Notes: generated from the sequence alone by a model not told the origin. Shown: positions 32,476-40,546, counted from the stretch's first letter. The stretch: 61,385 nucleotides of DNA from an uncultured Bacteroidia bacterium (GCA_902785755.1 CACZZO010000024.1:1-61385), one strand, 5' to 3'. Program-made: numbers and translations.

Positions 32476-34317
32476 TCAAAATTCATTTATATCGACATCG
32501 TTCGTTGATTCTTCATCAGCATATTTATTTCTCTTCTTCGGCAGCACATTCTTATAAGCCTGATAAATGGCCTCGGGCAGAGCGCAAAGCTCCACGCGGT
32601 CGATTACTGGCGCAAAGTCGTCGTCCCAAGCGTATGGCCCTGGCGCAAAGACGTAGATTTTCAGTTTAGAGTTGAGTGTTGAAAGTTGAGAGAAGGCTCC
32701 GCTATTAAGCCATCTCACAATGTAAGGAATCGCACGCTCGTCGTAGATGACCATCATACTCTTTGTGCCGTCGCAAAACAATCGTACATGCTTCGGTGTA
32801 AGTCCAACAGGAAGCTGGTTCTCTGGATTGCTTCGTTCCTCGCAATGACGCAAAGCGTCAATTGGCAACTCCTGATAAAGGTCTTCCTTGATGCAAAGCA
32901 AATCAGTAGCCGCGTTGACCAAAGCACGCATATTGCGTTGGGTGCGCTCGCGGGGAATGAACTCGGTGCGATAGTAGCGCAGGTTGTTGTCGTGCAAGCC
33001 TTCCACTGCTTGGCCTTTGGGCGTGGTGTAGCCTTGAATAACGCGCTTGTTTCGCTCGTAGGTGACTTGTTCGCAAATGCCGTTCTCGTTGTTGGTGACA
33101 AGGATGCACTGGCGGTGACCTCCGTCCTCGGCGTTAAGTTGCATGGTGGCGTGAAGGGTTGTGCCACTGCCGGCGAAGAAATCGAGGATGGTAAGTTTTC
33201 TTGCTCTTGGTGTAGCAATTTTCAATAAATACTGAATTAGTGATAATGGCTTTGGAAAACCGAAGGCTTTCTCTCCAAATATTTCAGTAATGTCTTTTGT
33301 TCCATCTTGTGTCATACCCACCTCTTTTGGCAAATCTGTGCTTGTTGTTACCATGCCATATAGGTCTCCTGCTTTCTTTTCATCATCTTCTTTCCAATAC
33401 CGTATAACGGGTTTGGAGAGGTTTAAAAACTCATAATCTCCAGGAAAAACTATTCGATCTTGTTCATAGTATTCTTGAAATGTCTCTTCATTATTTGCCC
33501 AAACTCGATTGGGGTTTGCAGGATACTTAGTACCTGTTTTAGGATTTACTATTGTGAAAAAGCAATTTGGACGTTCATCTTTTGACCGCTGGGTTGTCAT
33601 ATCATGAACGCGCCATGGTTTATCAGGATAATCTGGAGTGGTGTAGTATTTGCGAGTTTCCTTCTCGATGCCAGCTCTGAACTTCTCCTTACTGTAGCAA
33701 GTTATCCATTCGTAATCCTGCGATAATCCATGTGGCACATCAGCTTTTGCAGTTCTTTTCCTCCATGGTATCGTTGCAACAAAATCAAGGCCATTCATTA
33801 TCTCATCACATAGCAATTTCAAATTAGCCTGTTCATTATCATCAATGGAAATGAAAATCACGCCTTTATCGGAAAGCAGCCGTTTGGCAATGCGGAGCCG
33901 TTTGCTCATAAAGGAGAGCCATTTGCTGTGGCGGTAGCTGTCCTCGGTATCCACATAGCTGTCGTTATAGACAAAATCCTTGTTGCCAGTGTTGTAAGGC
34001 GGATCGATATAGATGACATCAATCTTGCCTTCGTGGGTGTAGCTGAGGGCAGTGAGGGCTTCGAGGTTGTCGCCTTCGATAAGTATATGATTGGGTGCGT
34101 CGGATTGGTCGCTAATCAGTGCCCGCTCTTTCACTTCTTTCAATACAGGCAATTCCTCGCGCAGGCGTTCTTCCACGTCCTCGGGCTTGTCCTCCCACAC
34201 GAGGCCGTATTTCTTATGCTGCCGAAGCAGTCCTATCAGGTTACTCTTTTCCTCATCGGTGAGGCCGTCGAGCTGCTGAAGTTTGGAGATAAGGGCTGAT
34301 TTGTCTATTTTGCTCAT
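32476..34317 (-). CDS. mod: type III DNA adenine methyltransferase Mod
   Basis: A 613-residue beta-class N6-adenine methyltransferase: the catalytic DPPYNTG (105-111) comes before the SAM-binding ILDFFAGSGTTLHATMQ (near 380). Length and the N-terminal ILIEGDNLEALTALSY fit type III Mod. It is the first gene of the defence operon, with a -7 element 47 bases upstream. The C-terminal 130 residues contain two repeat-derived inserts read in frame: ALRHCEERSNPENQL (from the GCGTCATTGCGAGGAACGA unit, 32821-32851) and SQLSTLNSKLK (from the GAGTTTA-type repeat, 32660-32693). The target site is unknown. The inserts may lie in a tolerant surface loop or may have altered the protein. Confidence 0.88.
   Translation of the reverse strand: MSKIDKSALISKLQQLDGLTDEEKSNLIGLLRQHKKYGLVWEDKPEDVEERLREELPVLKEVKERALISDQSDAPNHILIEGDNLEALTALSYTHEGKIDVIYIDPPYNTGNKDFVYNDSYVDTEDSYRHSKWLSFMSKRLRIAKRLLSDKGVIFISIDDNEQANLKLLCDEIMNGLDFVATIPWRKRTAKADVPHGLSQDYEWITCYSKEKFRAGIEKETRKYYTTPDYPDKPWRVHDMTTQRSKDERPNCFFTIVNPKTGTKYPANPNRVWANNEETFQEYYEQDRIVFPGDYEFLNLSKPVIRYWKEDDEKKAGDLYGMVTTSTDLPKEVGMTQDGTKDITEIFGEKAFGFPKPLSLIQYLLKIATPRARKLTILDFFAGSGTTLHATMQLNAEDGGHRQCILVTNNENGICEQVTYERNKRVIQGYTTPKGQAVEGLHDNNLRYYRTEFIPRERTQRNMRALVNAATDLLCIKEDLYQELPIDALRHCEERSNPENQLPVGLTPKHVRLFCDGTKSMMVIYDERAIPYIVRWLNSGAFSQLSTLNSKLKIYVFAPGPYAWDDDFAPVIDRVELCALPEAIYQAYKNVLPKKRNKYADEESTNDVDINEF
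32660..32693 (-). repeat. GAGTTTA/GAGTTGA-type repeat inside mod
   Basis: On the gene strand this reads as CTCTCAAC/CTCAACTCTAAACTG-like words, giving the in-frame peptide SQLSTLNSKLK. It is the same repeat type as in the gap at 9604-9696 and in the phzF-family gene at 43911-43941. Confidence 0.65.
32821..32851 (-). repeat. GCGTCATTGCGAGGAACGA repeat unit inside mod
   Basis: On the gene strand the 31-base unit begins GCGTCATTGCGAGGAACGAA and ends CAATCCAGAG, about 28 of 31 identical to 9637-9667. It is read in frame as RHCEERSNPE. Confidence 0.8.
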
Positions 34318-34363
34318 TAATTACAAGTTGGGTTATTCCATAGCCTTCTAATAAAAGGCAGTT

Positions 34364-34372
34364 GCAAAGATA
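34364..34372 (-). promoter_or_regulatory. promoter of the defence operon
   Basis: TATCTTTGC on the minus strand, 46 bases before the mod ATG, giving a leader of about 40 bases. I find no comparable element before any of the ten later genes, so it probably drives the whole operon. Confidence 0.65.
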
Positions 34373-34458
34373 GGGAAAAATCTGAATAAGAAAGGAAAAG
34401 GATAGAAAAATAGTATGATTGGTGGGATGAGATGAATTTGTAACATTAATTGGAATTT

Positions 34459-34602
34459 ATGTACAGCCTGAATTACAAAGTGACCACCAGCACCTGCGAC
34501 AGCGAGGGCAAACTCAAGCTGTTCTCAGCCCTCCAGATGATGCAGGACTGCTCGGAGATCATTGGCAGCGAGGCGAGCGCTATTGTGGAGTTCACGAAAT
34601 GA
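34459..34602 (+). pseudogene. acyl-ACP/acyl-CoA thioesterase N-terminal fragment
   Basis: A 47-codon frame reads MYSLNYKVTTSTCDSEGKLK, then LFSALQMMQDCSEIIGSEAS, like the start of the Bacteroidales thioesterase (hot-dog fold) proteins. It then stops, where the family continues for about 90 more residues. It is followed at once by flavodoxin debris. The family link is from memory of the N-terminal pattern and is moderate. Confidence 0.45.
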
Positions 34603-34606
34603 CTCT

Positions 34607-34672
34607 TTTGCCAAAGGCGAGGAAGCCGCTGGGCATCAAGTTGAATTTATCTCGCTGCGAAAACAAGTGTGA
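34607..34672 (+). pseudogene. flavodoxin-family gene fragment
   Basis: Twenty-one codons ending in TGA read FAKGEEAAGHQVEFISLRKQ, close to the FAKGAEAAGHQVELVSLRGK of the intact flavodoxin-fold gene at 18944-19480, also at DNA level. It looks like a scrap of a second copy, left beside the defence island. Confidence 0.6.
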
Positions 34673-34700
34673 TTAACGCTTTTAAGGGATGAGACAATGT

Positions 34701-34740
34701 GCCGCCGCAAGGGTTTTCGTGCCTTTGCGGCGGCTTTTGT
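34701..34740 (+). terminator. hairpin terminator with T-rich tail
   Basis: GCCGCCGCAAGG pairs with CCTTTGCGGCGGC (one bulge), followed by TTTTGTTTT. It is similar to the hairpin at 994-1029. It closes the debris region before the esterase gene. Confidence 0.65.
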
Positions 34741-34856
34741 TTTCTGCGTAGCGAGAAAAACCGTACTTTTGCAGCCGTTTTCAGATAAAGCAACATGACA
34801 ATTGTATCACACACAATAGGACATGGCGCATCATAAAAACCGAAATCAAAGTAGTA

Positions 34857-36473
34857 ATGAAAAAAATTGTCTCTTTTTTCTTTCTGGCTTCGATGTGTCT
34901 GCTATTATGTACCCATCTCTTTGGTAACGACAGCACACCTGACCCTATCATGTTTAAGAACGGGGACTGCTTCCCCATCATTGATACCCCCACCGTTTTC
35001 AAAAGCACTATTGGAGGCAAGGACTTCCTTGTGTTCATCGAGTACAGCGACAGCCTGAACATCAAAGGGCACTACATGTCATTGGAGGAAACCTTGACCG
35101 ACACCCTTCCTTTCAAGCTGGAAGCCGAAGGTCACAATGCCATCCTTTATTACGAAGACCACGAGGAGATTTTCCGTCCTTGTGTCGAATTCATGGATGA
35201 GCGACAGGCCTATGGCTATGCTCAATTAAGTACGTTGGACACTGCCATTTTCCGTTTTCAAATTCATGAGGCACCGGCTTTTCAGGATTTCGGGAACAAA
35301 CGTTATCAGGACAGCTTGTTTGCGGTGGAGAAAATCAGCGACATTTGCTACGCCAATTCCCTTGGCTTTTGGTCGGAAATAGACGACAATACCAAACCCA
35401 TGGGCAAGATTCTCCGGGTGGTTGATGTCAGAAGAACAGTCCCATTGGACCTCTGTCTTGACATTTTCAGGCCGCAAAACGACACATTAAAAAAACGTCC
35501 GTTGGTGATGTTGATTTACGGTGGCGCATATTATTTCGGGTCGAAAGACGATCCAAAAATCACCAAATGGTGCCGGCACCTCGCTTCGTTAGGTTATGTG
35601 ACGGTTTCCCTCGACTACAGGTTAGGCTTCTTTCCTGGCAAGGTCGCCATCGAGCGGGCGGCTTACCGCGCGGTGCAGGATGCCCATGCTGCCATGCGTT
35701 TTTTGGTCTCGCATCAAGAAGACTATGGCATCGACACTTCCATGATTTTTGTGGGTGGCTCCAGTTCTGGAGCCATCACCGCGCTCAGTCTCGCCTTCAT
35801 GACCAATGAAGGCCGCCCTAAATACGCCCGCAAAAGATTATTTCGCCCTGACCTCGGCGACATCGACACTTGCGGTAACGCCCTCCGGACCAAATTCCAC
35901 ATCAAGGGCGTCGTCGACATGTGGGGAGGCATGCCCGACACCTCATCTCTCAGCGGACACAATGTTTCGATATTGGCCTTCCATGGCGACGCCGACGACA
36001 TCATGCCTTACGAATATGACCGTCCCTTTAGTGTCGCCAAACCATTTAACAGGCTGGCAGCCGACCCGATGTTCGGCGCATCGTGCATTGTCGACCGCGC
36101 CACCAAATTGGGATATCACGCCCGTCTGGTCACTTTTGCCGGCTACAAGCACATGCCACACGTAGACCCCAAAACCAAAGTCATTAACGACAATTTCTAC
36201 GTCGTCCAAGACACGATGTCGGAGTTTTTCCACGACATTATCGTGCCACAAAAACTCGAAATCGAGGGGGAAGACGGCCATTATTATGTGAAGCCTTGCC
36301 CTTTGAAGGCCAGCTGGACAGTCGAAGGGGGTGTCATCCTCTCTACTGAAAACAATACTGTGGAAGTGGCATGGATCAAGAATGCGCCCCAACATAGCAT
36401 CACGGTATCGGCTGTGTTGCCATACGGCGTCGGACTTACTGAAAGAAAAGTTGAATTTTTGCAAACCAAATAA
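34857..36473 (+). CDS. secreted carboxylesterase-like alpha/beta hydrolase
   Basis: A 538-residue exported protein with a signal peptide (residues 1-22). Residues about 60-180 are a beta-rich N-terminal part. The hydrolase core spans about 200-450: the oxyanion-hole IYGGAYYFGSKDDPK, VTVSLDYRLGFFP, the nucleophile elbow FVGGSSSGAITALSL, the acid region LAFHGDADDIMPYEYD and the His in GYKHMPHVD. The last about 75 residues (EIEGEDGHYYVKPCPLKASW and on) resemble a PKD-like or Ig-like fold. No T9SS sorting domain is obvious. A weak -7 element (TACTTTTGC, about 34764-34772) lies upstream. The substrate is unknown, perhaps a carbohydrate ester. Confidence 0.8.
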   Translation: MKKIVSFFFLASMCLLLCTHLFGNDSTPDPIMFKNGDCFPIIDTPTVFKSTIGGKDFLVFIEYSDSLNIKGHYMSLEETLTDTLPFKLEAEGHNAILYYEDHEEIFRPCVEFMDERQAYGYAQLSTLDTAIFRFQIHEAPAFQDFGNKRYQDSLFAVEKISDICYANSLGFWSEIDDNTKPMGKILRVVDVRRTVPLDLCLDIFRPQNDTLKKRPLVMLIYGGAYYFGSKDDPKITKWCRHLASLGYVTVSLDYRLGFFPGKVAIERAAYRAVQDAHAAMRFLVSHQEDYGIDTSMIFVGGSSSGAITALSLAFMTNEGRPKYARKRLFRPDLGDIDTCGNALRTKFHIKGVVDMWGGMPDTSSLSGHNVSILAFHGDADDIMPYEYDRPFSVAKPFNRLAADPMFGASCIVDRATKLGYHARLVTFAGYKHMPHVDPKTKVINDNFYVVQDTMSEFFHDIIVPQKLEIEGEDGHYYVKPCPLKASWTVEGGVILSTENNTVEVAWIKNAPQHSITVSAVLPYGVGLTERKVEFLQTK

Positions 36474-36490
36474 ACCAAAAATACCCTTTT

Positions 36491-37684
36491 ATGAAAATCC
36501 TCTTCGTCATAGACATTTTAGATACCCACAACAACGGGACAAGCATCTCGGCACAGCGTTTTGCCAAGGAACTGAATCGGCGCGGACACGAGGTGCGAGT
36601 ATTATGTGCTAACCCTCAGGAGACGGATGAAAAAGGCGTGGCATTGCCAGTGGAAGTGACAGGGAAATACAATGTACCGGAATTTATAGTACCTTTGTTT
36701 GACTCGCTGATCAAGAAACATGGTTTCGCATACGGTGATTTTCTGCCCAGGTCAAGACCTATCATCCGTGAGGCGGTAGAGTGGGCAGATGTTGTACACT
36801 CCTATTTCCCTTTCCCGCTTGATATAGTGGCAAGCAATTATGCGGCAAAGATTGGGAAACCCAACACGGGGGCATTCCATGTCCAGCCCGAAAACATAAC
36901 GATGTCATTGCATTGTGGGAAAGTGCAATGGGTACAAAATATGATTTACCGGCTTTTCCGTAACACGTTTTACTACAAGTATCGCCATATCCATGTGCCG
37001 TCTGCCTTTATGGGGCGTATGCTTGAAGAGAGGAATTACAAGGCGAAGATTCACGTCATCAGCAACGGCATACAAGATGCGTTTATGGAGGCTGGGGAAA
37101 ACAAGATTGACAACGGCAGGCCGCCCAAGTTGCCGGAATACCAAGACAAGATTGTGATTATGATGGTTGGACGTCTTGCGAAGGAAAAACGGCAAGATGT
37201 CATCATCAATGCCGTGAATTACTCAAAATACGCCGACAGAATACAGTTGGTTTTTGCCGGAAAGGGGCCGCAATATGAAAAGTACGTGAAACTGGGCGAA
37301 AAGCTTGCCAATCCACCGCAATTTGTGTATGTCAAACAGGATGAATTGATAAAACTGCTTCTCCAGTGCGACTTGTATGTACATGCCAGCGACATGGAGA
37401 GCGAGGCCATCTCATGCATTGAGGCTTTCGCCACGGGTTTGGTGCCTGTCATCGCCAACAGCGAACTCTCAGCCACGCGGCAGTTTGCGTTGGATGATCG
37501 GTCGCTGTTCATGCCGGGTAGCCCGAAAGACCTCGCCCGTGCCATCGACTACTGGCTCGACAACCCGAAAGAGCGTGAAAACATGGAAAAAACCTACGTC
37601 AAGGCTGCCAAAAAGTACAGTCTGTCCATTTCCCCAAAAAGTACAGTCTGTCCATTTCCGTGCGCAAGTTCGAGGAGATGCTGA
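36491..37684 (+). CDS. GT-B glycosyltransferase (copy 1), frameshifted at its 3' end
   Basis: A 397-residue GT4-like glycosyltransferase. The N-terminal Rossmann domain has NNGTSISAQRFAKELNRRGH, the second has VGRLAKEKRQDVIINAV and the nucleotide-sugar site MESEAISCIEAFATGLVPVI. After KKYSLSIS a perfect 26-base tandem duplication (37608-37633 and 37634-37659) changes the frame to PKSTVCPFPCASSRRC and stop. Without the duplication the frame would continue VRKFEEMLNEEIEEQN and end at 37733, six bases before the next ATG. The ancestral protein was therefore about 16 residues longer with a different tail. A near-identical copy is at 38736-39953. Confidence 0.85.
   Translation: MKILFVIDILDTHNNGTSISAQRFAKELNRRGHEVRVLCANPQETDEKGVALPVEVTGKYNVPEFIVPLFDSLIKKHGFAYGDFLPRSRPIIREAVEWADVVHSYFPFPLDIVASNYAAKIGKPNTGAFHVQPENITMSLHCGKVQWVQNMIYRLFRNTFYYKYRHIHVPSAFMGRMLEERNYKAKIHVISNGIQDAFMEAGENKIDNGRPPKLPEYQDKIVIMMVGRLAKEKRQDVIINAVNYSKYADRIQLVFAGKGPQYEKYVKLGEKLANPPQFVYVKQDELIKLLLQCDLYVHASDMESEAISCIEAFATGLVPVIANSELSATRQFALDDRSLFMPGSPKDLARAIDYWLDNPKERENMEKTYVKAAKKYSLSISPKSTVCPFPCASSRRC
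37608..37659 (+). repeat. 26-base perfect tandem duplication in glycosyltransferase copy 1
   Basis: Two exact 26-base units, starting CCAAAAAGTACAGTCTGTCC and ending ATTTCC. Since 26 is not a multiple of three, the reading frame shifts. Confidence 0.9.
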
Positions 37685-37738
37685 ACGAGGAAATCGAGGA
37701 GCAGAATACATTATCCGGTAAAGACAATAATTGAAATA

Positions 37739-38689
37739 ATGAAATACAAATTGTTGCTTGTTTTTACAATTTTCTCATTATACCTACATGCGCAAGAGGA
37801 GGTTGAGTACTTGCCGTATGGCAATATGGATTCATGGACCGTGCGGTATATTAAGGAATCTTTCTTATTGGGAGGTAAGACACGTGCTTTGTACGTCATC
37901 GCCAAGACCGACACTATCCGCAAAAACAAGCCCTACCCATACGACAGTGATGATTCGCCATGGTGTACGAGCAATGCATACGCCAAGGTGCTAGGGGTGG
38001 AGAAAGCTGCCGTTTCGGTCATCCCTGAGCGGCGCGGCAATGGTTATTGCTGCCGTTTGGAAACCACGCTTCAAACTGTGACAGCTGTTGGTATCGACCT
38101 CAAGGCTCTTGCCACAGGTTGCGTGTTCACAGGCGCCCTTCTTGACCCAATGACAATGGAAGGTTGCAAAGTGCCGTTGAAGACTATGGACATGGGTGTT
38201 CCTTTTACGAAACGTCCAAAAGCTTTAATGCTTGATTATAAGGCTGTTATCCAAAAAGATAAGGATTTGGTAAAGGCTACCGGGTCCACTAAAGTGACTT
38301 CTTTCCAAGGGCAGGATGCGGGCGAGATTGTTCTTTTCCTACAGCACCGTTGGGAGGATGCCGATGGAAACATATTTGCCTACCGCGTAGGGACGGCATA
38401 CGAGCGCATCACGCAAAGCATCCCAACATGGCAGAACGACCACAAGCTGCCTGTGCGTTATGGCGACATCACACAGTCTTCTGACTATAAAACTTGGGAA
38501 AAACTATCAAAAGATCGTTTTATGGCTCGCAATTCAAAAGGGAAGATGGTGCCCGTGCAAGAGGTTGGCTATAAAGCAGATGTGGAGCCCACCCACCTGA
38601 TTCTGCAAATTTCCGCAGGATGTCAGGAACCGTTTGTCGGCTGTCCAGGCAATGTGGTCTGGTGCGACAATATCAGGTTGGTGTATTAA
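37739..38689 (+). CDS. PCMD-domain (putative carbohydrate metabolism) exported protein
   Basis: A 316-residue protein with a signal peptide (cleavage after LHAQ, residue 19). The remainder matches the PCMD domain found in Bacteroidetes surface proteins: YLPYGNMDSWTVRYIKES, then YPYDSDDSPWCTSNAYAKVL, a jellyroll-like body (GIDLKALATGCVFTGALLDP) and a closing PFVGCPGNVVWCDNIRLVY. PCMD proteins are thought to bind or process glycans; no enzyme activity is established. It lies between the two glycosyltransferase copies and would be next to the restored end of copy 1 by 5 bases, so they were probably an operon. Confidence 0.75.
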   Translation: MKYKLLLVFTIFSLYLHAQEEVEYLPYGNMDSWTVRYIKESFLLGGKTRALYVIAKTDTIRKNKPYPYDSDDSPWCTSNAYAKVLGVEKAAVSVIPERRGNGYCCRLETTLQTVTAVGIDLKALATGCVFTGALLDPMTMEGCKVPLKTMDMGVPFTKRPKALMLDYKAVIQKDKDLVKATGSTKVTSFQGQDAGEIVLFLQHRWEDADGNIFAYRVGTAYERITQSIPTWQNDHKLPVRYGDITQSSDYKTWEKLSKDRFMARNSKGKMVPVQEVGYKADVEPTHLILQISAGCQEPFVGCPGNVVWCDNIRLVY

Positions 38690-38735
38690 AAGTAGTATTT
38701 TTGCAAACCATTTATACCATTAAACCGCTTTATTT

Positions 38736-39953
38736 ATGAAAATCCTCTTCGCTTTAGACACATACGATACCAACAACAACGGGACAAGCATCTCGGCACA
38801 GCGTTTTGCCAATGAACTGGAGCGGCGTGGACATGAGGTGCGAATATTATGTGCCGACCCGAAGGAGACGGATGAGAAAGGCGTGGCCTTGCCGGTGGAG
38901 GTGACAGGGAAATACATTGTACCTGAATTTATAATACCTTTGTTCAACCCGCTGATCAAGAAACATGGTTTCACATTCGGTGATGCTCGATCCAAGTCAA
39001 GACCTGTCATCCGTGAGGCAGTAGAGTGGGCAGATGTTGTGCACTCTTTTCTTCCTTTTCCGCTTGATATAGTGGCAAGCAATTATGCGGCAAAGATTGG
39101 GAAACCCAACACGGGAGCATTCCATGTCCAGCCCGAAAACATAACGTCGTCAGTGGGTTGTGGGAAAGTGCAATGGGTACAAAACATGCTTTACCGGCTT
39201 TTCCGTAACACGTTTTACTACAAGTATCGCCATATCCATGTGCCGTCGGCCTTTATGGGGCGTATGCTTGAGGAGAGAGACTACAAGGCGAAGATTCATG
39301 TCATCAGCAATGGCATACAGGATGCGTTCATGGAGGCCGGGGAAAACAAGATTGACAACGGCAGGCCGCTGAAGTTGCCGGAATACCAGGGCAAGATTGT
39401 GATTATGATGGTTGGACGTCTTGCGAAGGAAAAACGACAAGATGTCATCATCAATGCAGTGAATTACTCAAAATATGCCGACAAAATACAGCTGGTTTTT
39501 GCCGGAAAGGGACCGCAATATGAAAAGTACGTGAAACTGGGCGAAAAGCTTGCCAATCCACCGCAGTTTGTGTATGTCAAACAGGATGAATTGATAAAAC
39601 TGCTTCTCCAGTGCGACTTGTACGTACATGCCAGCGACATGGAGAGCGAGGCTATCTCGTGCATTGAGGCTTTCGCCACAGGTTTGGTGCCTGTCATCGC
39701 CAACAGCGAACTCTCAGCCACACCTCAGTTTGCGTTGGATGAGCGGTCGCTGTTCCAGCCGGGTAACCCGAAAGACCTTGCCCGTGCCATCGACTACTGG
39801 CTCGACAACCCGAAAGAGCGTGAAAACATGGAAAAAACCTACGTCAAGGCTGCCAAAAAGTACAGTCTGTCCATTTCCACCCAACTGAAATTCTCCTTCC
39901 CTGCTCCAATCTCGAAATGGCACTTGACAATGCCGAGGTCGAGGGCGGCGTAG
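38736..39953 (+). CDS. GT-B glycosyltransferase (copy 2), 3' end replaced
   Basis: A 405-residue paralogue of the 36491 gene, nearly identical from about residue 110 to 380 but more divergent near the start (DTYDTNNNGTSISAQRFANE; DARSKSRPVIREA). Catalytic-site features match copy 1 (VGRLAKEKRQDVIINAV; MESEAISCIEAFATGLVPVI). After KKYSLSIS (39878) the sequence departs and reads TQLKFSFPAPISKWHLTMPR, which is the antisense of the convergent nitroreductase gene. So the natural C-terminus is lost. A -7 element (TATTTTTGC, about 38697-38705) drives it separately. Confidence 0.82.
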   Translation: MKILFALDTYDTNNNGTSISAQRFANELERRGHEVRILCADPKETDEKGVALPVEVTGKYIVPEFIIPLFNPLIKKHGFTFGDARSKSRPVIREAVEWADVVHSFLPFPLDIVASNYAAKIGKPNTGAFHVQPENITSSVGCGKVQWVQNMLYRLFRNTFYYKYRHIHVPSAFMGRMLEERDYKAKIHVISNGIQDAFMEAGENKIDNGRPLKLPEYQGKIVIMMVGRLAKEKRQDVIINAVNYSKYADKIQLVFAGKGPQYEKYVKLGEKLANPPQFVYVKQDELIKLLLQCDLYVHASDMESEAISCIEAFATGLVPVIANSELSATPQFALDERSLFQPGNPKDLARAIDYWLDNPKERENMEKTYVKAAKKYSLSISTQLKFSFPAPISKWHLTMPRSRAA

Positions 39954-40546
39954 CCGATAAATGAGAACTTCGCCTTGGCCTCCACGCGGTTGCTTTCGTG
40001 AAGGATGAACTCAAACTTCTGCTGGTTGACGGCCGTGGGTGCTAACAAAGCGGCTTCCATGCCCTTGCGGAACCATTCAGGCATGGCACCTTCCACATGG
40101 CAGAAATGCTCAATGCCCTTCTTTTGCGGATGGGCGTTGCCTTGGTTGGCTCCATAGCCCAAAGCGATTACTGCCACCAAAGATTCACCGTCAAGCACTT
40201 GGTATTGGTCGGGTTGCTTCTTGTAGGACAAGCCCACCCAACAAGTGTTCAGGCCGAGGGTTTGTGCCAACAGCACCACTTTCTCGCCGTAGTAGCCGAG
40301 TTTCACGTCCTTGCCTTTCGGCCCTACAACGGCGATATAGTTGCCGACTCCTTTGAACCCGCCATATTTGGCCATGCCAGCGGCAAAGGCTTTCGGCTCG
40401 TTGGTGACCAACTGAAGGTGCAATTGACCCTCCTTATTACATTCGTCAATCAAGGCCTGTAGTTGCGCGACCTTTTCCGATTCGATAGGTTTTTCCAAGT
40501 ATTGCCGCACCGAGTGGCGGGCAACGATTGCTTCGTTTAGTGTCAT
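39839..40546 (-). CDS. nitroreductase-family protein, C-terminus altered
   Basis: A 235-residue FMN-dependent nitroreductase-like protein: LNEAIVARHSVRQYLEKPIE opens the family fold, GLNTCWVGLSYKKQPDQ and APTAVNQQKFEFILHES follow. ATG at 40546 is chosen because a -7 element (TATATTTGC, minus strand) overlaps the upstream in-frame TTG. The final 13 residues (VEMDRLYFLAALT) are the antisense of glycosyltransferase copy 2, so the original stop has been replaced. The family end at about KENFSW suggests only a few residues were lost. The product is probably still functional. Substrate unknown. Confidence 0.82.
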   Translation of the reverse strand: MTLNEAIVARHSVRQYLEKPIESEKVAQLQALIDECNKEGQLHLQLVTNEPKAFAAGMAKYGGFKGVGNYIAVVGPKGKDVKLGYYGEKVVLLAQTLGLNTCWVGLSYKKQPDQYQVLDGESLVAVIALGYGANQGNAHPQKKGIEHFCHVEGAMPEWFRKGMEAALLAPTAVNQQKFEFILHESNRVEAKAKFSFIGYAALDLGIVKCHFEIGAGKENFSWVEMDRLYFLAALT

